64,000 nucleotides of DNA from Molossus alvarezi (lineage: Eukaryota > Chordata > Mammalia > Chiroptera > Molossidae). Below are positions 47,579 through 59,088 of this stretch, one piece after another. Within the stretch, counting starts at the first letter, position 1; each line of letters starts with the position of its first letter. The notes under the pieces were generated by a model, which saw only the letters and a list, made by a program, of their open reading frames with translations, had not been told where the DNA came from and ran no database searches. The stretch spans positions 101,015,890 through 101,079,889 of the forward strand of contig CM073889.1 of assembly GCA_037176705.1 (NCBI GenBank). Reading direction: 5' to 3'. Made by a program: the position numbers and the translations under genes.

Positions 47579-47800
47579 GCCCTGGCCAGTTTGGCTCAGT
47601 AGTTAGAGCATTGGTCTGCGGTTCGGTTCCCACTGAGGGCGCATACCTCGGTTGCAGTTTGTCCCCGGCCCTGGTTGGGTCGTGCGGGTGGCAGCCACTC
47701 AATGTGTCCCTTTCACATCAATGTTTCTCTCTCTCTCTCTCTCCCTCCCACTCTATCTGAACAAAAAATGGGAAAATGTCCTCAGGTGAGGATAAAAAAA
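47579..47800 (+). mobile_element. V1 SINE with head deletion
   Basis: About 14 bases are missing between GTCTGCGGT and TCGGTTCCC, just before the B box. AAAAAGATTTCA and AAAAATGATTTCA flank it. Confidence 0.9.
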
Positions 47801-48053
47801 AAAAATGATTTCACAGTTGATCAGATACAGTTGGAAAGAGAATTAGTGAACTGAAAGATAAATCTAAAGAAACTACCCAGAATGCAGAGAGAGAGAGGAA
47901 TGAAATTAATTCTAAGAGAGATTAAGAGATATGATGAATAGAATGAGAAGGTCCAATATATGTCTGACTGGAATTTTATCAGTAAAGAGAAAAGACATAC
48001 CACAAAATAAAACTGCACATCACAAAAGATATAAAGTGAAGATTTACTTATCT

Positions 48054-48083
48054 CCACCACCACCACCACCACCACCACCACCC
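48054..48083. repeat. (CCA)n microsatellite
   Basis: About ten CCA units. 47813-48880 is otherwise without recognised features. Confidence 0.95.
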
Positions 48084-48879
48084 ATAAGGTCACAAAACTA
48101 GAAGGCTTAAATTCAGGTTTCAGGCTTTGTGAAATGTATCAACATCACTCAGAGAGGAGAGAAAGAAAAATACAGTTCCCTAGGAACTCCATTAGGCTTA
48201 CATCACATATATGCTACTTTTCCAATTGGGATGTACAAACTCTTGGACATAGTCCATGATGTTCTAGTAAGGTCAGAAAACAAACACGCTGGTTTTTCCT
48301 GGACTATTAATTTTACACAAAGATTTCAAGAAAGTTAATTGAACTGGCATGTAATTCCACCCTCATAGTAATAAAACAAATGTGGATATGTTTACTGAAG
48401 TAGAACTTAAAATGTGTCTTAATTTATAAGATAAAATATGTGCCAAGTGGCTTCTGACAAACTCCTAGATCCTTAAGGTCATGCACTCATATGCCTTAGC
48501 TATTATGATTAGGCTGAAAAAGCACTGTTAATGGATCTAATGGCTTTCTCAACAATGTGTGAATTTCTATAATTAACAGAATTCAAGATCAGTGTAACAA
48601 CAAAAAAGATTGTGTAATTCACTGTTTTTATTGTTTCTTTTACTCTGAACTTAAATGCTTACCTTTTGGAGAGAATAACAAAGGAGCTGGGGAATTGAAG
48701 ACAAAAACTACTACACAAAGAGGTAGCCCTGCAAGGTTCTATCTCATCATACTTTTCTCTGGTTGCTAAGAGGTCCTGATGATAACCCCTATAAATAGGC
48801 CACCCTAGAACCTAGTTTATTATACTACTGTCTGGTCTTCATCCACTATACATTATCATCCAAGTGTAAATCAGGATCA

Positions 48880-49250
48880 CGGTGAGTTACAAGTAACAGG
48901 CCTGAGTAATAATGACTTCAACAGAAGTCCAAAAGGAGGAGCAGCAGAGCTTGCACAATGCTCCATGACGTTCAAGAGCCAGGCTCCTTTTCTCTCATTG
49001 CTCCACTGTGTACTGTCTCTACTCCTAAGTTTACTCATGCTCCAACATGGCTAAACCAGCTCCAGCCATCATATTTTCATTCAAGTCAGCAGGACTGAAA
49101 GAGGTACATGCATTCCCTCTAAGAACTGTATCTGTAACTTGCCCATACCACTTCTGCTTACATTCCCTTGGCCAAAATACAGACCCTACATGGCTGCAAA
49201 GGAGACTGAGAAATGTGATCTGTTTTTGGCATCCATGTAGTTAGCTAAAA
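48880..49250 (+). mobile_element. Probable ancient repeat, unassigned
   Basis: GTGAGTTACAAGTAACAGGC, then CAAGAGCCAGGCTCCTTTT, then CTAAACCAGCTCCAGCCATC, follows the pattern of an old mammal-wide repeat that begins near 'caagtaacaga'. Its first 33 bases are the source of an inverted copy at 49833-49865. Confidence 0.4.
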
Positions 49251-49807
49251 CAGGGGAGAAGACAAACTAACAGTCACTGTCATGACAAATTTGAATAAAT
49301 CCTTTGCAATGTCCCCAAAATATGCCCCTTCTACTTGAGATGATGGAACAGCTAGTTTGCCTTACATACCCTGTCTTTTGAGCCCTTTAACTTAGCTCAG
49401 AAAAAACAACTGTGCCCAGATAAACCATTGAGCATTATGAACAACATGAAAGCTGGCAGAAGTACTGGTAGTCTTACCATAACATCCTCCCTTTGAATAC
49501 TAGCAACAGGATGACTCAAACATGTGCTATTAATCATACAGCCAAACGGAGGAAGTAAATAACTTTAGCTGTTTTACAGCAAGAATTTGCCTGCTCTCCT
49601 GATTTGACCAATTCAGGAACTGAAATTAATAAAAGTAACAGCTTGGATTTAAACTGCACCTTTCTTTATTAGGACTTAAATTTTTCAAGGATATAGTAAT
49701 ATGCTAGTTTGTTTTCAAAAAATATCCTAATGACAAGATAAAACTTGATATTATTTGCACTTTTTAAATGTCTCGTACTTATTTAATTCGTTATATGTGT
49801 ATATAGC

Positions 49808-49891
49808 GAACAAGGACTTGTTCTTGTTCGTTATTATTACTCAGGCCTGTTACTTGTAACTCACCATGATATATACACAGGAACAAGGACT
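49808..49891. repeat. 62-bp insert between 11-bp direct repeats, carrying an inverted copy
   Basis: GAACAAGGACT occurs at 49808-49818 and 49881-49891. The 62 bases between contain, at 49833-49865, a perfect 33-base reverse complement of 48881-48913. Short local palindromes (GAACAAG/CTTGTTC; TGTGTATATA/TATATACACA) surround it. Confidence 0.85.
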
Positions 49892-50390
49892 AAGAAAAAA
49901 TGAAAAACTGATCTGTTACAATGGTAGAATTATAGCTAATTTTATTTTTTAAATGGTCATAACTTCTAATGATCTTTGTGAGATAATGGATCCACATAAT
50001 AAACCATTAAAATTGTATTTATGGAGAAATATTAATGGCATGAAAAACATAATGTTGCATGAATAAGACAGGATTTAAAAAAACTATATTGTCATTAATA
50101 TCTGTCAGTGTTGTGACTGTAGAATGAGACGAGGGCATGAGGGAAATAGAGACTCAAACTACACATCATTTAAATATCTCAGAGAGTTATGGCCCAGCTG
50201 GACAGAAAGCATAGAAAGTGCACCCCAGCAGTTCAAAAACACAGCTGGAGGCAGCTGACTCCACCTATGTGAAAGATTTTTGCTTACACTACACATCCTC
50301 AAAGATGGCAATATCAGCTCATGGGGGCAAAACTTGAAAACTTGATTTGGGAAAAATAAAAAACTAATTCTTTTAAATGTATAAAGTACA

Positions 50391-50652
50391 GCCCTGGCCA
50401 GTTTGGCTCAGCGGTTAGAGCGTCGGCCTGCGGTCCGGAGAGACCCGGGTTCGGTTCCCGCTAAGGGCACGTACCTCGGTTGCAGTTTGTCCCCGGCCCT
50501 GGTTGGTCGTGCGGGTGGCAGCCACTCGATGTGTCCCTTCACATCGATGTTTCTCTCTCTCTCTCCCTTCCTCTCTCTCCCTCCCACTCTATCTGTACAA
50601 AGAATGGAAAAATATCCTCGGGTGAGGATAAAAAAAATAAATAAATAAAAAT
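50391..50652 (+). mobile_element. Young V1 SINE abutting a V2
   Basis: Near-consensus. TSD AAATGTATAAAGTACA is perfect (50375-50390 and 50653-50668). The right TSD copy is immediately followed by the head of a V2 SINE. Confidence 0.95.
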
Positions 50653-50668
50653 AAATGTATAAAGTACA

Positions 50669-50882
50669 GCCCGACAGGCGTAGCTCAGTGGTTGAGCATC
50701 GACCCATGCACCAAGAGGTCACCAGTTCGATTCCCAGTCAGGGCACATGCCCAGGTTGTGGGCCTGATCCCCAGTGGGGGGCACACGGGAGGCAGCCAAT
50801 TGATGTTCTTTCTCATTGCTGTTTCTATCTCTCTCCCTCTCCCTTCTTCTCTTTCTAAAATCAATAAAGAAAAAAAAAATTT
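50669..50882 (+). mobile_element. V2 SINE
   Basis: Starts GCCCGACAGGCGTAGCTCAG and ends ATCAATAAAG plus A-tail. Its own TSD is obscured by the neighbouring insertion. Confidence 0.9.
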
Positions 50883-50885
50883 TTT

Positions 50886-51468
50886 AAATAAAACACCAAT
50901 TAACAAAAATCTCCCTGAAGAATACAGCACTGGTATAAGTTGAAGCCAAGGGTGCAAGGGAGGGATGAAACGAACCCCATCTGAAGGGCAAGGACCTAGA
51001 GTTCCCAGGTATCACAGGGACAATAGAAATGGTTCAGCATATAGCCATCACTGTTATAAGGAGAATCGCCATGGAGTGCATGCAACACCAAGACATAAGA
51101 TAATCTAAATATATAAATATCAAAACATTGAAAAGAAATCGAGACCCACTATATTTGATTAGAAGACTGGAGAATGTTTGAGGTAGACATTTCAAGTGAT
51201 TAATATGTTGAAATGATAATATGATCATTAATATAAAGCAGGAAGGACAACATAAAAGAAATGCATAAGAGTAAATAAAAAATTCATATAAAATTGCAAA
51301 CCAAAGACATCTGAAGAATAAAAAACATACTTCTACACTGCTGTCATCCCTGGTAAACTGAGGAAGACAGGTACTTTACTCCTTTATCAAACATTATTAT
51401 ATATGTTTATGATAACTATGTCCTTGCTTTTCATGAGAGTTTCACCATCTATAGACTGAACTCTAAAC
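50886..51468. other. No recognised feature
   Basis: Unassigned intron. Confidence 0.45.
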
Positions 51469-51480
51469 AATGTCATTTAG

Positions 51481-51690
51481 CCTGGCTGGTGTGGTTCAGT
51501 GGATTGAGTGTCATCCCATGGACTGAGAGGTCCTGGTTCGATTCCCCATCAGAGCATATCCCAGGGTTTCAGGCTCGATCCCCAGTAGGGGGTGTAAAGG
51601 AGGAAGCCAATTGATGTATCTCTCTCACATTGATGTGTCTATCTATCTAAGAAATCAATTAAAACAAAACATATGAAAACCACCACCACC
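51481..51690 (+). mobile_element. V2-like SINE with (ACC)n tail
   Basis: TSD AATGTCATTTAG, perfect (51469-51480 and 51691-51702). The A-tail has changed to ACCACCACCACC. Confidence 0.93.
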
Positions 51691-52089
51691 AATGTCATTT
51701 AGTTTTGCCTGGCTTGTTATAGTTTTGCCTGTCTTTGAACTTTCATCCTATATGTGTTTCCTTAGAACTTGCTTCTTTGACACAACATGGTGTTCTAATA
51801 GTCATCCAGTTTACGTGTGGAGTTATAATTCCTTTAGCCAGAAAAATGGTACTGATAGCTAGCAAGGCTTACAATTTGATGAAGTTATGGTTAAGGATGC
51901 TAAGGAGGTTGCTGCTGGATCTGTGTTTATCCTTTTTAATAATCTAGAATAAGGGGGAAACTGCCTTCATTTAGTAAGCTGAAAGGCTGAAGGAACATGA
52001 AACGTGAGATAAAATATGTAAGGTGTTTGAAAAACTACAGTAATTGACACAAAAGAAAGGAAGAAAGATGAAGCGGGTAAATAAATGAT

Positions 52090-52320
52090 AACTAATATTT
52101 GTTTTCAGCATTTATCATGTTCTAAAAACTTGCTCACTACTTGTCATATTACTTAAATGTAACAAAAGCCCACAGAAAGATAAAGATATTCTAAATGCCA
52201 CTTTTAAAATGAGGAAATTAGGGATCAGCAAAGTTAAGCAACTTAATCAAAGTGACAAAGCTAGTAGGAGGCAGGGCCTGGTTTCCAGGCCTATCTGATG
52301 CCAATCCATCCATTATTTTT
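52090..52320 (-). mobile_element. MIR relic
   Basis: An antisense MIR: AATGAGGAAATTAGGGATCA, then AAAGTGACAAAGCTAGTAGG. 51703-52089 holds nothing recognised. Confidence 0.75.
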
Positions 52321-52574
52321 CTGGTGAAAAAGGCTATCTGCTTCTCTCCCTCCCTTTCTTTTGCCTAGCCTCTGTCAAATATGTGACCCCGATAGCCTTG
52401 CAGAAGTAAGTGTGGAGGCTGCCAGGCACAAAAATGAATGGTACCTCCCTCTCTCTTTCCACAGTCACCCAATTTGATTCAATGGGCTTTCGAGGACCAT
52501 GGTCTGGCTCACAAAGACTAGAAACAAGTACAAGAGGAAAAAAATGAAGACATTTACCATAATTCAACAAGGAA

Positions 52575-52710
52575 TCATCATTCCATTTTTACAGATGGGG
52601 AAAGGCTTCAAGAGGTTATAAAATTTCACCAGGTTATAGAGCTAATTAACTTGCAGTGTAAATTTGAGCCCAGTTCTGGTTGAACCTCACATTCTTTAGA
52701 GTCTTACACC
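52575..52710 (-). mobile_element. MIR relic
   Basis: An antisense MIR: CCATTTTTACAGATGGGGAA, then AGGTTATAGAGCTAATTAAC. Confidence 0.7.
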
Positions 52711-52794
52711 TAACAATTCTGGAAAAATTAGGAGCTTAGAGACAGCTTTTTAATGAACAACTTGATATTTATAACATTAACTTATCCTCACAGT

Positions 52795-53060
52795 GATTCT
52801 ATTTTCCCCCAACATTTTATTATAAAAATTGTCAAGCACGCAGAAAAGCTGAAAAAGTTATATAGTGAATATCTACCTATATACTCATCTCCTAGATTTT
52901 ACATTAACAATTTGCTAAATTTGTGATCATCCTTATCCATGTATACATACATCGCTATAATCATCCATCAATGTAACTTCAAAGTAAGTTGCAGAAAAAT
53001 TTCTAAAGGGCAGTCTTCAAATAGTTCATAACATTAGATTTTAAAATATTTATTCATGCA
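52795..53060 (-). mobile_element. Old L1 3'-UTR-like fragment
   Basis: TTATTATAAAAATTGTCAAG, then CAGAAAAGCTGAAAAAGTTA, then AAGTAAGTTGCAGAAAAAT, resembles a common old L1 3' UTR. The orientation is uncertain. Confidence 0.4.
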
Positions 53061-53349
53061 AAAGGTGATCTCAAATCTATACCAACTATAATTTATGAGG
53101 ATTTTTACTACCATTCATAAATTGTCGGTAAATAACCTTGAATAAATTTAACCTTTGAATTTACTCCAAACATCCATGTCGAAATTAATGTTAATTAAAA
53201 CTGCTACTTAATAAAAGTTACACTCAACTATGATAAAATTTAACAGTTTTAAAGCAAATCCATTTTAATTGCTTCATTCTTCAAATAAGATTTACATTTT
53301 CAAAAAATTAGAATTCTGTAATTTTAATACTTATTTAAAAGAACATTAT

Positions 53350-53647
53350 TTTAATCCTCACCCAAGGATATTTTTCCATTTATTTTCAGATCGAGTGAGA
53401 GGGAGGGACAAAGAGAGGAAGGGATGGAGGAAGGGAGAGGGAGGGAGGGAGGGAGAGAGAGAAAGAGAGAGAGAGAGAAAGGAGAAAGAGAAACACTGGA
53501 GTGAGAGAGACACATTGATTGGTTGCCTCCCGCATGACCCTGACCAGGGCCGGGGACCAAACCTCAACCGAGGTACATGCCCTTGACCAGAATCGACTCC
53601 GGTCCACGGGCCAATACTCTAACCGCTGAGCTAAACCAGCCAGGGCT
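53350..53647 (-). mobile_element. V1 SINE with expanded GA tract
   Basis: Head at 53620-53647, 3' end CCTCACCCAAGGATATTTTT. The internal GA-rich tract (53396-53500) is about 50-60 bases longer than in other copies. Confidence 0.9.
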
Positions 53648-53712
53648 ATTTTTAAAATATCTCTACATTTTAAAATTCCCTAATAAATTATGTTACAGAA
53701 ATCTCAAAAACA

Positions 53713-53902
53713 GCCCTCGCCAGGTAACTCAGTTGTATCATCCCAATACATCAAGGTTGTAGGTCCAATCCCCAGTAAGGTCACATACAAGAATTAACCA
53801 ACAAATACATAAATAAGCAGAACAACAAGTCAATGTTTCTATCTCTCTCTTTCTCCGTTCCTCTCTCTAAAACCAATATATAAAAATAAAAAATTTTTAA
53901 AA
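53713..53902 (+). mobile_element. Older bat SINE of a third type
   Basis: Head GCCCTCGCCAGGTAACTCAG, body ACATACAAGAATTAACCAAC, then AATAAGCAGAACAACAAGTC, 3' end CTCTAAAACCAATATA. This body differs from V1 and V2 and recalls the form shared widely among bats. AAAAACAG on the left and AAAACAG on the right are weak TSD candidates. Confidence 0.8.
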
Positions 53903-53905
53903 ACA

Positions 53906-54235
53906 AAACAGATTAAACCATTGGTGCAAAACAAACACTTAGAGCATTCCTTAGAAACTTATTCATAGGATTTCATCTAAAATTGTTTGCTTTATTCTAT
54001 ATTCTTCCTGGTGAATATGAATGAATTCATTCTCCAACTATTTGTAGCATAAAAAAGGTCTCAATCTTCCCTTCAAATCTGTTAAGAAGGAAATGAGAGT
54101 ACAGGGACGGCATACTGACTTTCAAAGCCATTTCTGGAAACTGGTTTACGAGTGACTATAAGCAAATTACAATAAAAGATAAGTATTTTGACACTATTTT
54201 ACTTCCAATGAATATCATTTAATAAACACCTTTTT
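53906..54235. other. No recognised feature
   Basis: Unassigned intron between two SINEs. Confidence 0.45.
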
Positions 54236-54250
54236 AAAAGTCTAAAATCT

Positions 54251-54490
54251 GCCCTGGCTGGTTTGGCTCAGCGGTTAGAGCACCCACCTGCGGTCCGGAG
54301 AGACCCGGGTTCGGTTTCCGCTAAGGGCATGTACCTTGGTTGCAGTTTGTCCCCGGCCCTGGTTGGTCGTGCGGGTGGCAGCCACTCGATGTGTCCCTTT
54401 CACGTCGATGTTTCCCCCTCTCTCTCTCCCTCCCACTCTGTCTGTACAAAAAATGGAAAAATGTCCTCGGGTGAGGATAAAAAAAAAAAA
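54251..54490 (+). mobile_element. Young V1 SINE
   Basis: TSD AAAAGTCTAAAATCT, perfect (54236-54250 and 54491-54505). Confidence 0.95.
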
Positions 54491-54549
54491 AAAAGTCTAA
54501 AATCTGACATAATCCTTTTTACAGAGAGCAATTAAAAATAAAATAACTT

Positions 54550-54765
54550 GCCCGGCCAGTGTGGCTCAGTGGTTGATCACTGACCCATGCACCAAGAGGT
54601 CGCTGGTTTGATTCCCAGTCAGGGCACAAGCCCAGGTTGTGGGCCACATCCCCAGTGGGGGGCATGCAGGAGGCGGTCAATCAATGTTCTCTCTCATCAA
54701 TGTTTCCATCTCTTTCTCCCTCTCCCTTCCTTTCTCTCTATAAATCAATAAAGAAAAAACATTGT
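54550..54765 (+). mobile_element. V2 SINE, first of a pair
   Basis: Ends ATCAATAAAG AAAAAACATTGT and meets the next SINE directly. The left TSD TAAAATAACTT is at 54539-54549. Confidence 0.9.
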
Positions 54766-55044
54766 TGCCCTGGCTGGTTTGGCTCAGTGGTTAGAGTATT
54801 GGCCCATGGACCAATGAGTCGCAGGTTCGATTCTGGTCAAGGGCATGTACCCCTAGGTTGTGGTTCATCCCCAGCCCTGGTTGGGTCTGCAGGAGGCAAC
54901 CAGTCGATGTGGCTCTATCACATCGATGTTTCTCTCTATCACTCTCCACGTCACTCCCCCCCACTCTATCTAATGATAAATAAAAAAATATCCTCAGGTG
55001 AGGAGTAAAACATAATAATGAAAGAAAAAGAAACTTTTTTTAAG
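54766..55044 (+). mobile_element. V1-like SINE, second of a pair
   Basis: It follows the V2. The flank TAAAATAACTT recurs only at 55045-55055, so one TSD encloses both elements. Confidence 0.9.
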
Positions 55045-55055
55045 TAAAATAACTT

Positions 55056-56012
55056 ATACAACTACTCTACAACTAAATACAGTCATTTTGTGTGGTAGAT
55101 ACTAATCTAAATGCTCAGTGTGTCCCTGCAGGGAATTAATACAAAGAAAAAGTAAACTGAAATTAACTATATTTTATTAGTCAAAAACTGAGTTCATTCC
55201 TGAAAATAAAGAAGGAAAAAGGGACATTCTTTTACCTGGTAGATAAAATTATCCCAGATAAAAATGAATGAGAAAAGTAATTACTGTTTATAAAGCACTT
55301 TCTTTTTTTTAAAAATTCAAAGCGCTTTAATTATGAATGTTTTCACAACTATGCCTGTTTCTGAGTGCCACATACTTTTTCTCTTACTATAGTTTTTCTT
55401 TCTCTCAGTGAGTCAGCCCAACAAAAGCCAAAACTGAAGAGAAAAAAATCATCACGTAACATAAATTACAACTACTGCATACCATCCCTATCATAATAAA
55501 GTCAATCACTTTCTCAAAAATAGCAGTTGGGAGAAATATGAGCTTTAATCTTCCAATTCTACTTTATTAAATTCTCCATTACAGCATTTGTCTAAACAAA
55601 TAATTACTACTTTGGCCTTATAATTTGGCTGGGACATCCACCACTGCAAGCAAAGGGGAAAAACATGTTTGATGGCTCATTCAAATGGAAAAGCCATATA
55701 TCAGAAGTCATTGTGTAAAACCTCAGTACTTGTGATGGAAAGTGCAGTTTGGCAGAACACACTTAATCAGGTTTGGCTCTTTAAAACATTAAATACCCAA
55801 TTATAATCACATCACAATTGCGACTCAAAACAAAACAAAAAACAAGAAATTTCAAGGTCAATCCTTGCTTGCTTCTCCTTCTTTTAGACATTAGAAACTA
55901 TTTAAAAGCTTTAAAATATACTAAAAGACAAGGTCAAGGAAGTAAGAATAAACTCAAAAGAAACAGTGACTAAATGTTGTGACTTATCTTTCCTTCTCAC
56001 AATATAAATTTT
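55056..56012. other. No recognised feature
   Basis: AT-rich intron. Confidence 0.45.
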
Positions 56013-56027
56013 CAACATAACACTTTT

Positions 56028-56268
56028 TTTTTTTTTTTTTAATCCTCACCTGAGGACACTTTTGCTTTCATCTTCAGACAGAACGGGAGGGAGAGAGAAA
56101 GAGAAACATCGATGTGAGAGAGACACATCGAGTGGCTGCCACCCACACAACCCCAACCGGGGCCGGGGACAAACGGCATCAAGGTACATGCCCTTAGAGG
56201 GAACCAAACCTGGGTCTCTCTGGTCCATGGGCCAACACTCTAACCACTGAGCCAAACCAGCCAGGGCT
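56028..56268 (-). mobile_element. V1-like SINE
   Basis: TSD CAACATAACACTTTT (56013-56027) and CAACGTAACACTTTT (56269-56283). Confidence 0.93.
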
Positions 56269-56397
56269 CAACGTAACACTTTTAGTGACTGTCTGAAATT
56301 TTTATTATAAATGTATATAACAAATATCATATTTTCGTAATTTACTTACATTCAAATTCTGAGTAAACTTGTAAATCATATGATCACTGGATTTTTT

Positions 56398-56639
56398 GTT
56401 TTGTTTTTTTTAATCCTCACCCGAGGACATTTTTCTATATTTTGTTCAGACAGAGTGGGAGGGAGAGAGAGAGAGAGAAACATCGACATGAAAGGGACAC
56501 ATCAAGTGTGCCACCCACACGACCCAACCAGGGCCGGGGACAAACTGCAACTGAGGTACATGCCCTTAGCAGGAACCAAACCCGGGTCTCTCTGGACCAC
56601 AGGCTGACGTTCTAACTGCTGAGCCAAACCAGCCAGGGC
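56398..56639 (-). mobile_element. V1 SINE
   Basis: TSD ATCACTGGATTTTTT, perfect (56383-56397 and 56640-56654). A small deletion lies near 56506 (AAGTGTGCCACC). Confidence 0.95.
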
Positions 56640-56719
56640 ATCACTGGATTTTTTTATATGCAAAGGTTATCTTTTAAATATTACTATGCAATTTCTATTA
56701 CAATAGTGACCTTTCACTG

Positions 56720-56920
56720 TGCACTTAACTAGGTGCCAGCCTCTTTCCTATACTTTTGCTCATTTGATCACCTCAGAATCCCTACAAAGGAAGGTATTAG
56801 CCCCATTTACTGTGAGGAATCTGAGCCATTAAGAGGTTAAATAGCCCAAGAACACCTAGTTAGTAAGTGGCAATTCTTGGTCTATCTATTACCAACAGCC
56901 AGAGTCTGATAGTTGCACCA
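56720..56920 (-). mobile_element. MIR relic
   Basis: An antisense MIR: CCCCATTTACTGTGAGGAAT, then ATTAAGAGGTTAAATAGCCC, then CACCTAGTTAGTAAGTGGC. Confidence 0.78.
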
Positions 56921-57269
56921 ATTCCAAAATACCAAATTATCAAAATCTAGAGTCAGACCCTCCAAATGACAAAATAAAGAAGTGGCCTCCAAAATCAGAA
57001 GAAAAAAAATCTGCTTCAATCACAGAATTGTTTTTGGAAGGGCTCCTTATATACTCTGGAATGCTTTTTTTTAGTATATTAGTGAGGTTGTAGAGGGCTG
57101 TGAGTGATCTACTTTGGCTACAACCCTCACCACTACCACTAAGCAGGGTTGTGGTTTAAAATAAAGAATAACTGGAGCTAAAAGGTGCCCTGGCTATTAA
57201 CATATAGAGACAAGAAGCATCCCAAAATGAGAATTTCAGTGAGAGAAATTCCAGTACAACCTACTTAAT

Positions 57270-57625
57270 ACATATTATAGAATAAATATTTGCGTCCCCC
57301 CAAAAACAAGCATTGAAGCCCTAACACCCAATGTGATGATAATAGGAGGTGGGGCCTTTGGGAGGTGACTGGGTTTTGATGAAGGCATCAGGGTGGAGAC
57401 CCCATGATAAAATTAGTGCCCTTATAAGAAGAGGAAGAGACATCAGAGCTTCCTTTCACTGCAATATACATTGTGACCATCAGTACACCAGGACCAGAGC
57501 CCTCACCAGGACACCAATTTGTGAGCACTTGATCTTAGACTTCCCAGACTGCGGAACTGTGAGAAATTAATGTCCACTGCTAAGCCACCCACTCTATGGT
57601 ATTCTGTTAGGTAGTCTGAGCTGAC
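57270..57625 (+). mobile_element. MLT1-like LTR (ERVL-MaLR) relic
   Basis: AAGCCCTAACACCCAATGTG, then GGTGGGGCCTTTGGGAGGTG, then TTAGTGCCCTTATAAGAAGA, then GGAACTGTGAGAAATTAATG and AGCCACCCACTCTATGG. Noncoding; the exact subfamily is uncertain. Confidence 0.75.
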
Positions 57626-58345
57626 TTTTTGCTGCCACCATACACCCAGTTTCCAACACATAACGAATCATACAGGTAAGGGTCTTCGGTCATTTGTCTT
57701 GTAGAACATTTCTAACAAGGGAGGGTGTGCTTATAATTCAAGTAAGAATTAGGTATCATTTGCCTTGCTGACTATCACTAAGACTACCAATACTACTGAT
57801 ATTTATTAGAAGAGCATTTGAAATATTTATTGCAATTCAGGTTGGGTCAGCATCAAGTCTTTATTAAAATCTCTGACTAATTTTATAAATACACTATCAA
57901 ACAGAAAAATAACATCAGATAAATCAGTGAATAAGAAATGGTACCTTAGTGATTACTGTCAAGGCAAGTTCATTTAGGAAGCAAAGATTAATCTCGTGTG
58001 GGCAATATATATTTAACAATCAAATTTTCCTTTCTGACTGCCATTGGCCAAAATTTGCACCACATAAAATGAAAAGCCAGTTGGAGAAACAGCATAAACA
58101 TGGCTGGTATATTCAATGTAGTCAGTGTTTCAAAAACAGTTTTTACGTAAATTTTAAAGATTGAGCAGATCAAAAAAATAAAATATTCTCTTAGATTTTT
58201 AATTATCTGGAATAAACTTGTCTAAGATTTTCTGGTCACTAACTTTATCCAATTAAATTTATTTTCTTTTCAATTATTTTAATTTTAATTAACAAGCAGC
58301 AGCAGAACTTCAGTACACGTAACAAAAATTATTTATATGAGGATA
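57626..58345. other. No recognised feature
   Basis: Unassigned intron. Confidence 0.45.
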
Positions 58346-58349
58346 AATG

Positions 58350-58540
58350 CTAGGTAGTTTTAGAAGTGATTTTACACATAATATCTCATTATTCACAAAA
58401 ATCTGGTACAAAACAGCTTATATTTATCAGCTTTATAAAGCAGAATAATGAGATTCAAAGTTGAAGAACATGTCTAAGATCACAATGAGCTGGGACTCCA
58501 TCCAAATCATATGATTCTCAATATCAAGCTCTGGAAATCC
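58350..58540 (-). mobile_element. MIR relic
   Basis: ATAATGAGATTCAAAGTTGA, then TGTCTAAGATCACAATGAGC, then GGGACTCCATCCAAATCAT. Confidence 0.6.
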
Positions 58541-58845
58541 ATAACCTTATCCTCAAGGACTTACAAATGAGTGAAGAGAAGACAGCTGGGAGGTCCCTGT
58601 GGTGTAATCCAAAGAAAGGAGAGATGAAAGGGGGAGAGCTGGTATGAACTTAGGAGAGGCTTGCCCAGTATCTCCAGCCACTGGGATTCTGCTAGTCCTA
58701 GTTTCATGACTATCCTTGTAGTCAAGTCCTAAAAGTCAGGGGATACTTTAGAAATCCTCATTAAAGTTGGCTGTCAGGGGAAAACAGGTTACTGCCCCTA
58801 CAGCAAATCCTCAGTGGAATTCCAGGAAATAAAATCTATTATACA

Positions 58846-59073
58846 GCCCTGGCCGGTTTGGCGCAGTGGTTAGAGCGTCAGCCTGCGGTCCAGAGAGACC
58901 CGGGTTCGGTTCCCGCTAAGGGCGCGTACCTCGGTTGCAGTTTGTCCCCGGCCCTGGTTGGTCGTGCGGGTGGCAGCCACTCGATGTGTTCCTTTCACGT
59001 CGATGTTTCTCTCTCTCTCTCTGTTCCTCTCTCTCCCTCCCACTCTACCTGAACAAAAAAAAAATGGAGAAAA
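58846..59073 (+). mobile_element. Young V1 SINE lacking its last bases
   Basis: TSD AAAATCTATTATACA, perfect (58831-58845 and 59074-59088). The copy stops after AAAATGGAGAAAA and lacks the GTCCTCGGGTGAGGATA end. Confidence 0.94.
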
Positions 59074-59088
59074 AAAAATCTATTATAC

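Noticed and set aside
48054..48083. Coding triplet repeat (Pro/His or Gly)
   Set aside because: It is intronic, with no surrounding exon signals; a plain microsatellite.
50391..50470. tRNA genes at SINE heads
   Set aside because: The A and B boxes are present, but the cloverleaf is incomplete and each is attached to a SINE body, A-tail and TSD.
57270..57625. Intact endogenous retrovirus
   Set aside because: Only a solitary, decayed LTR-like sequence is present; no internal retroviral genes are seen.
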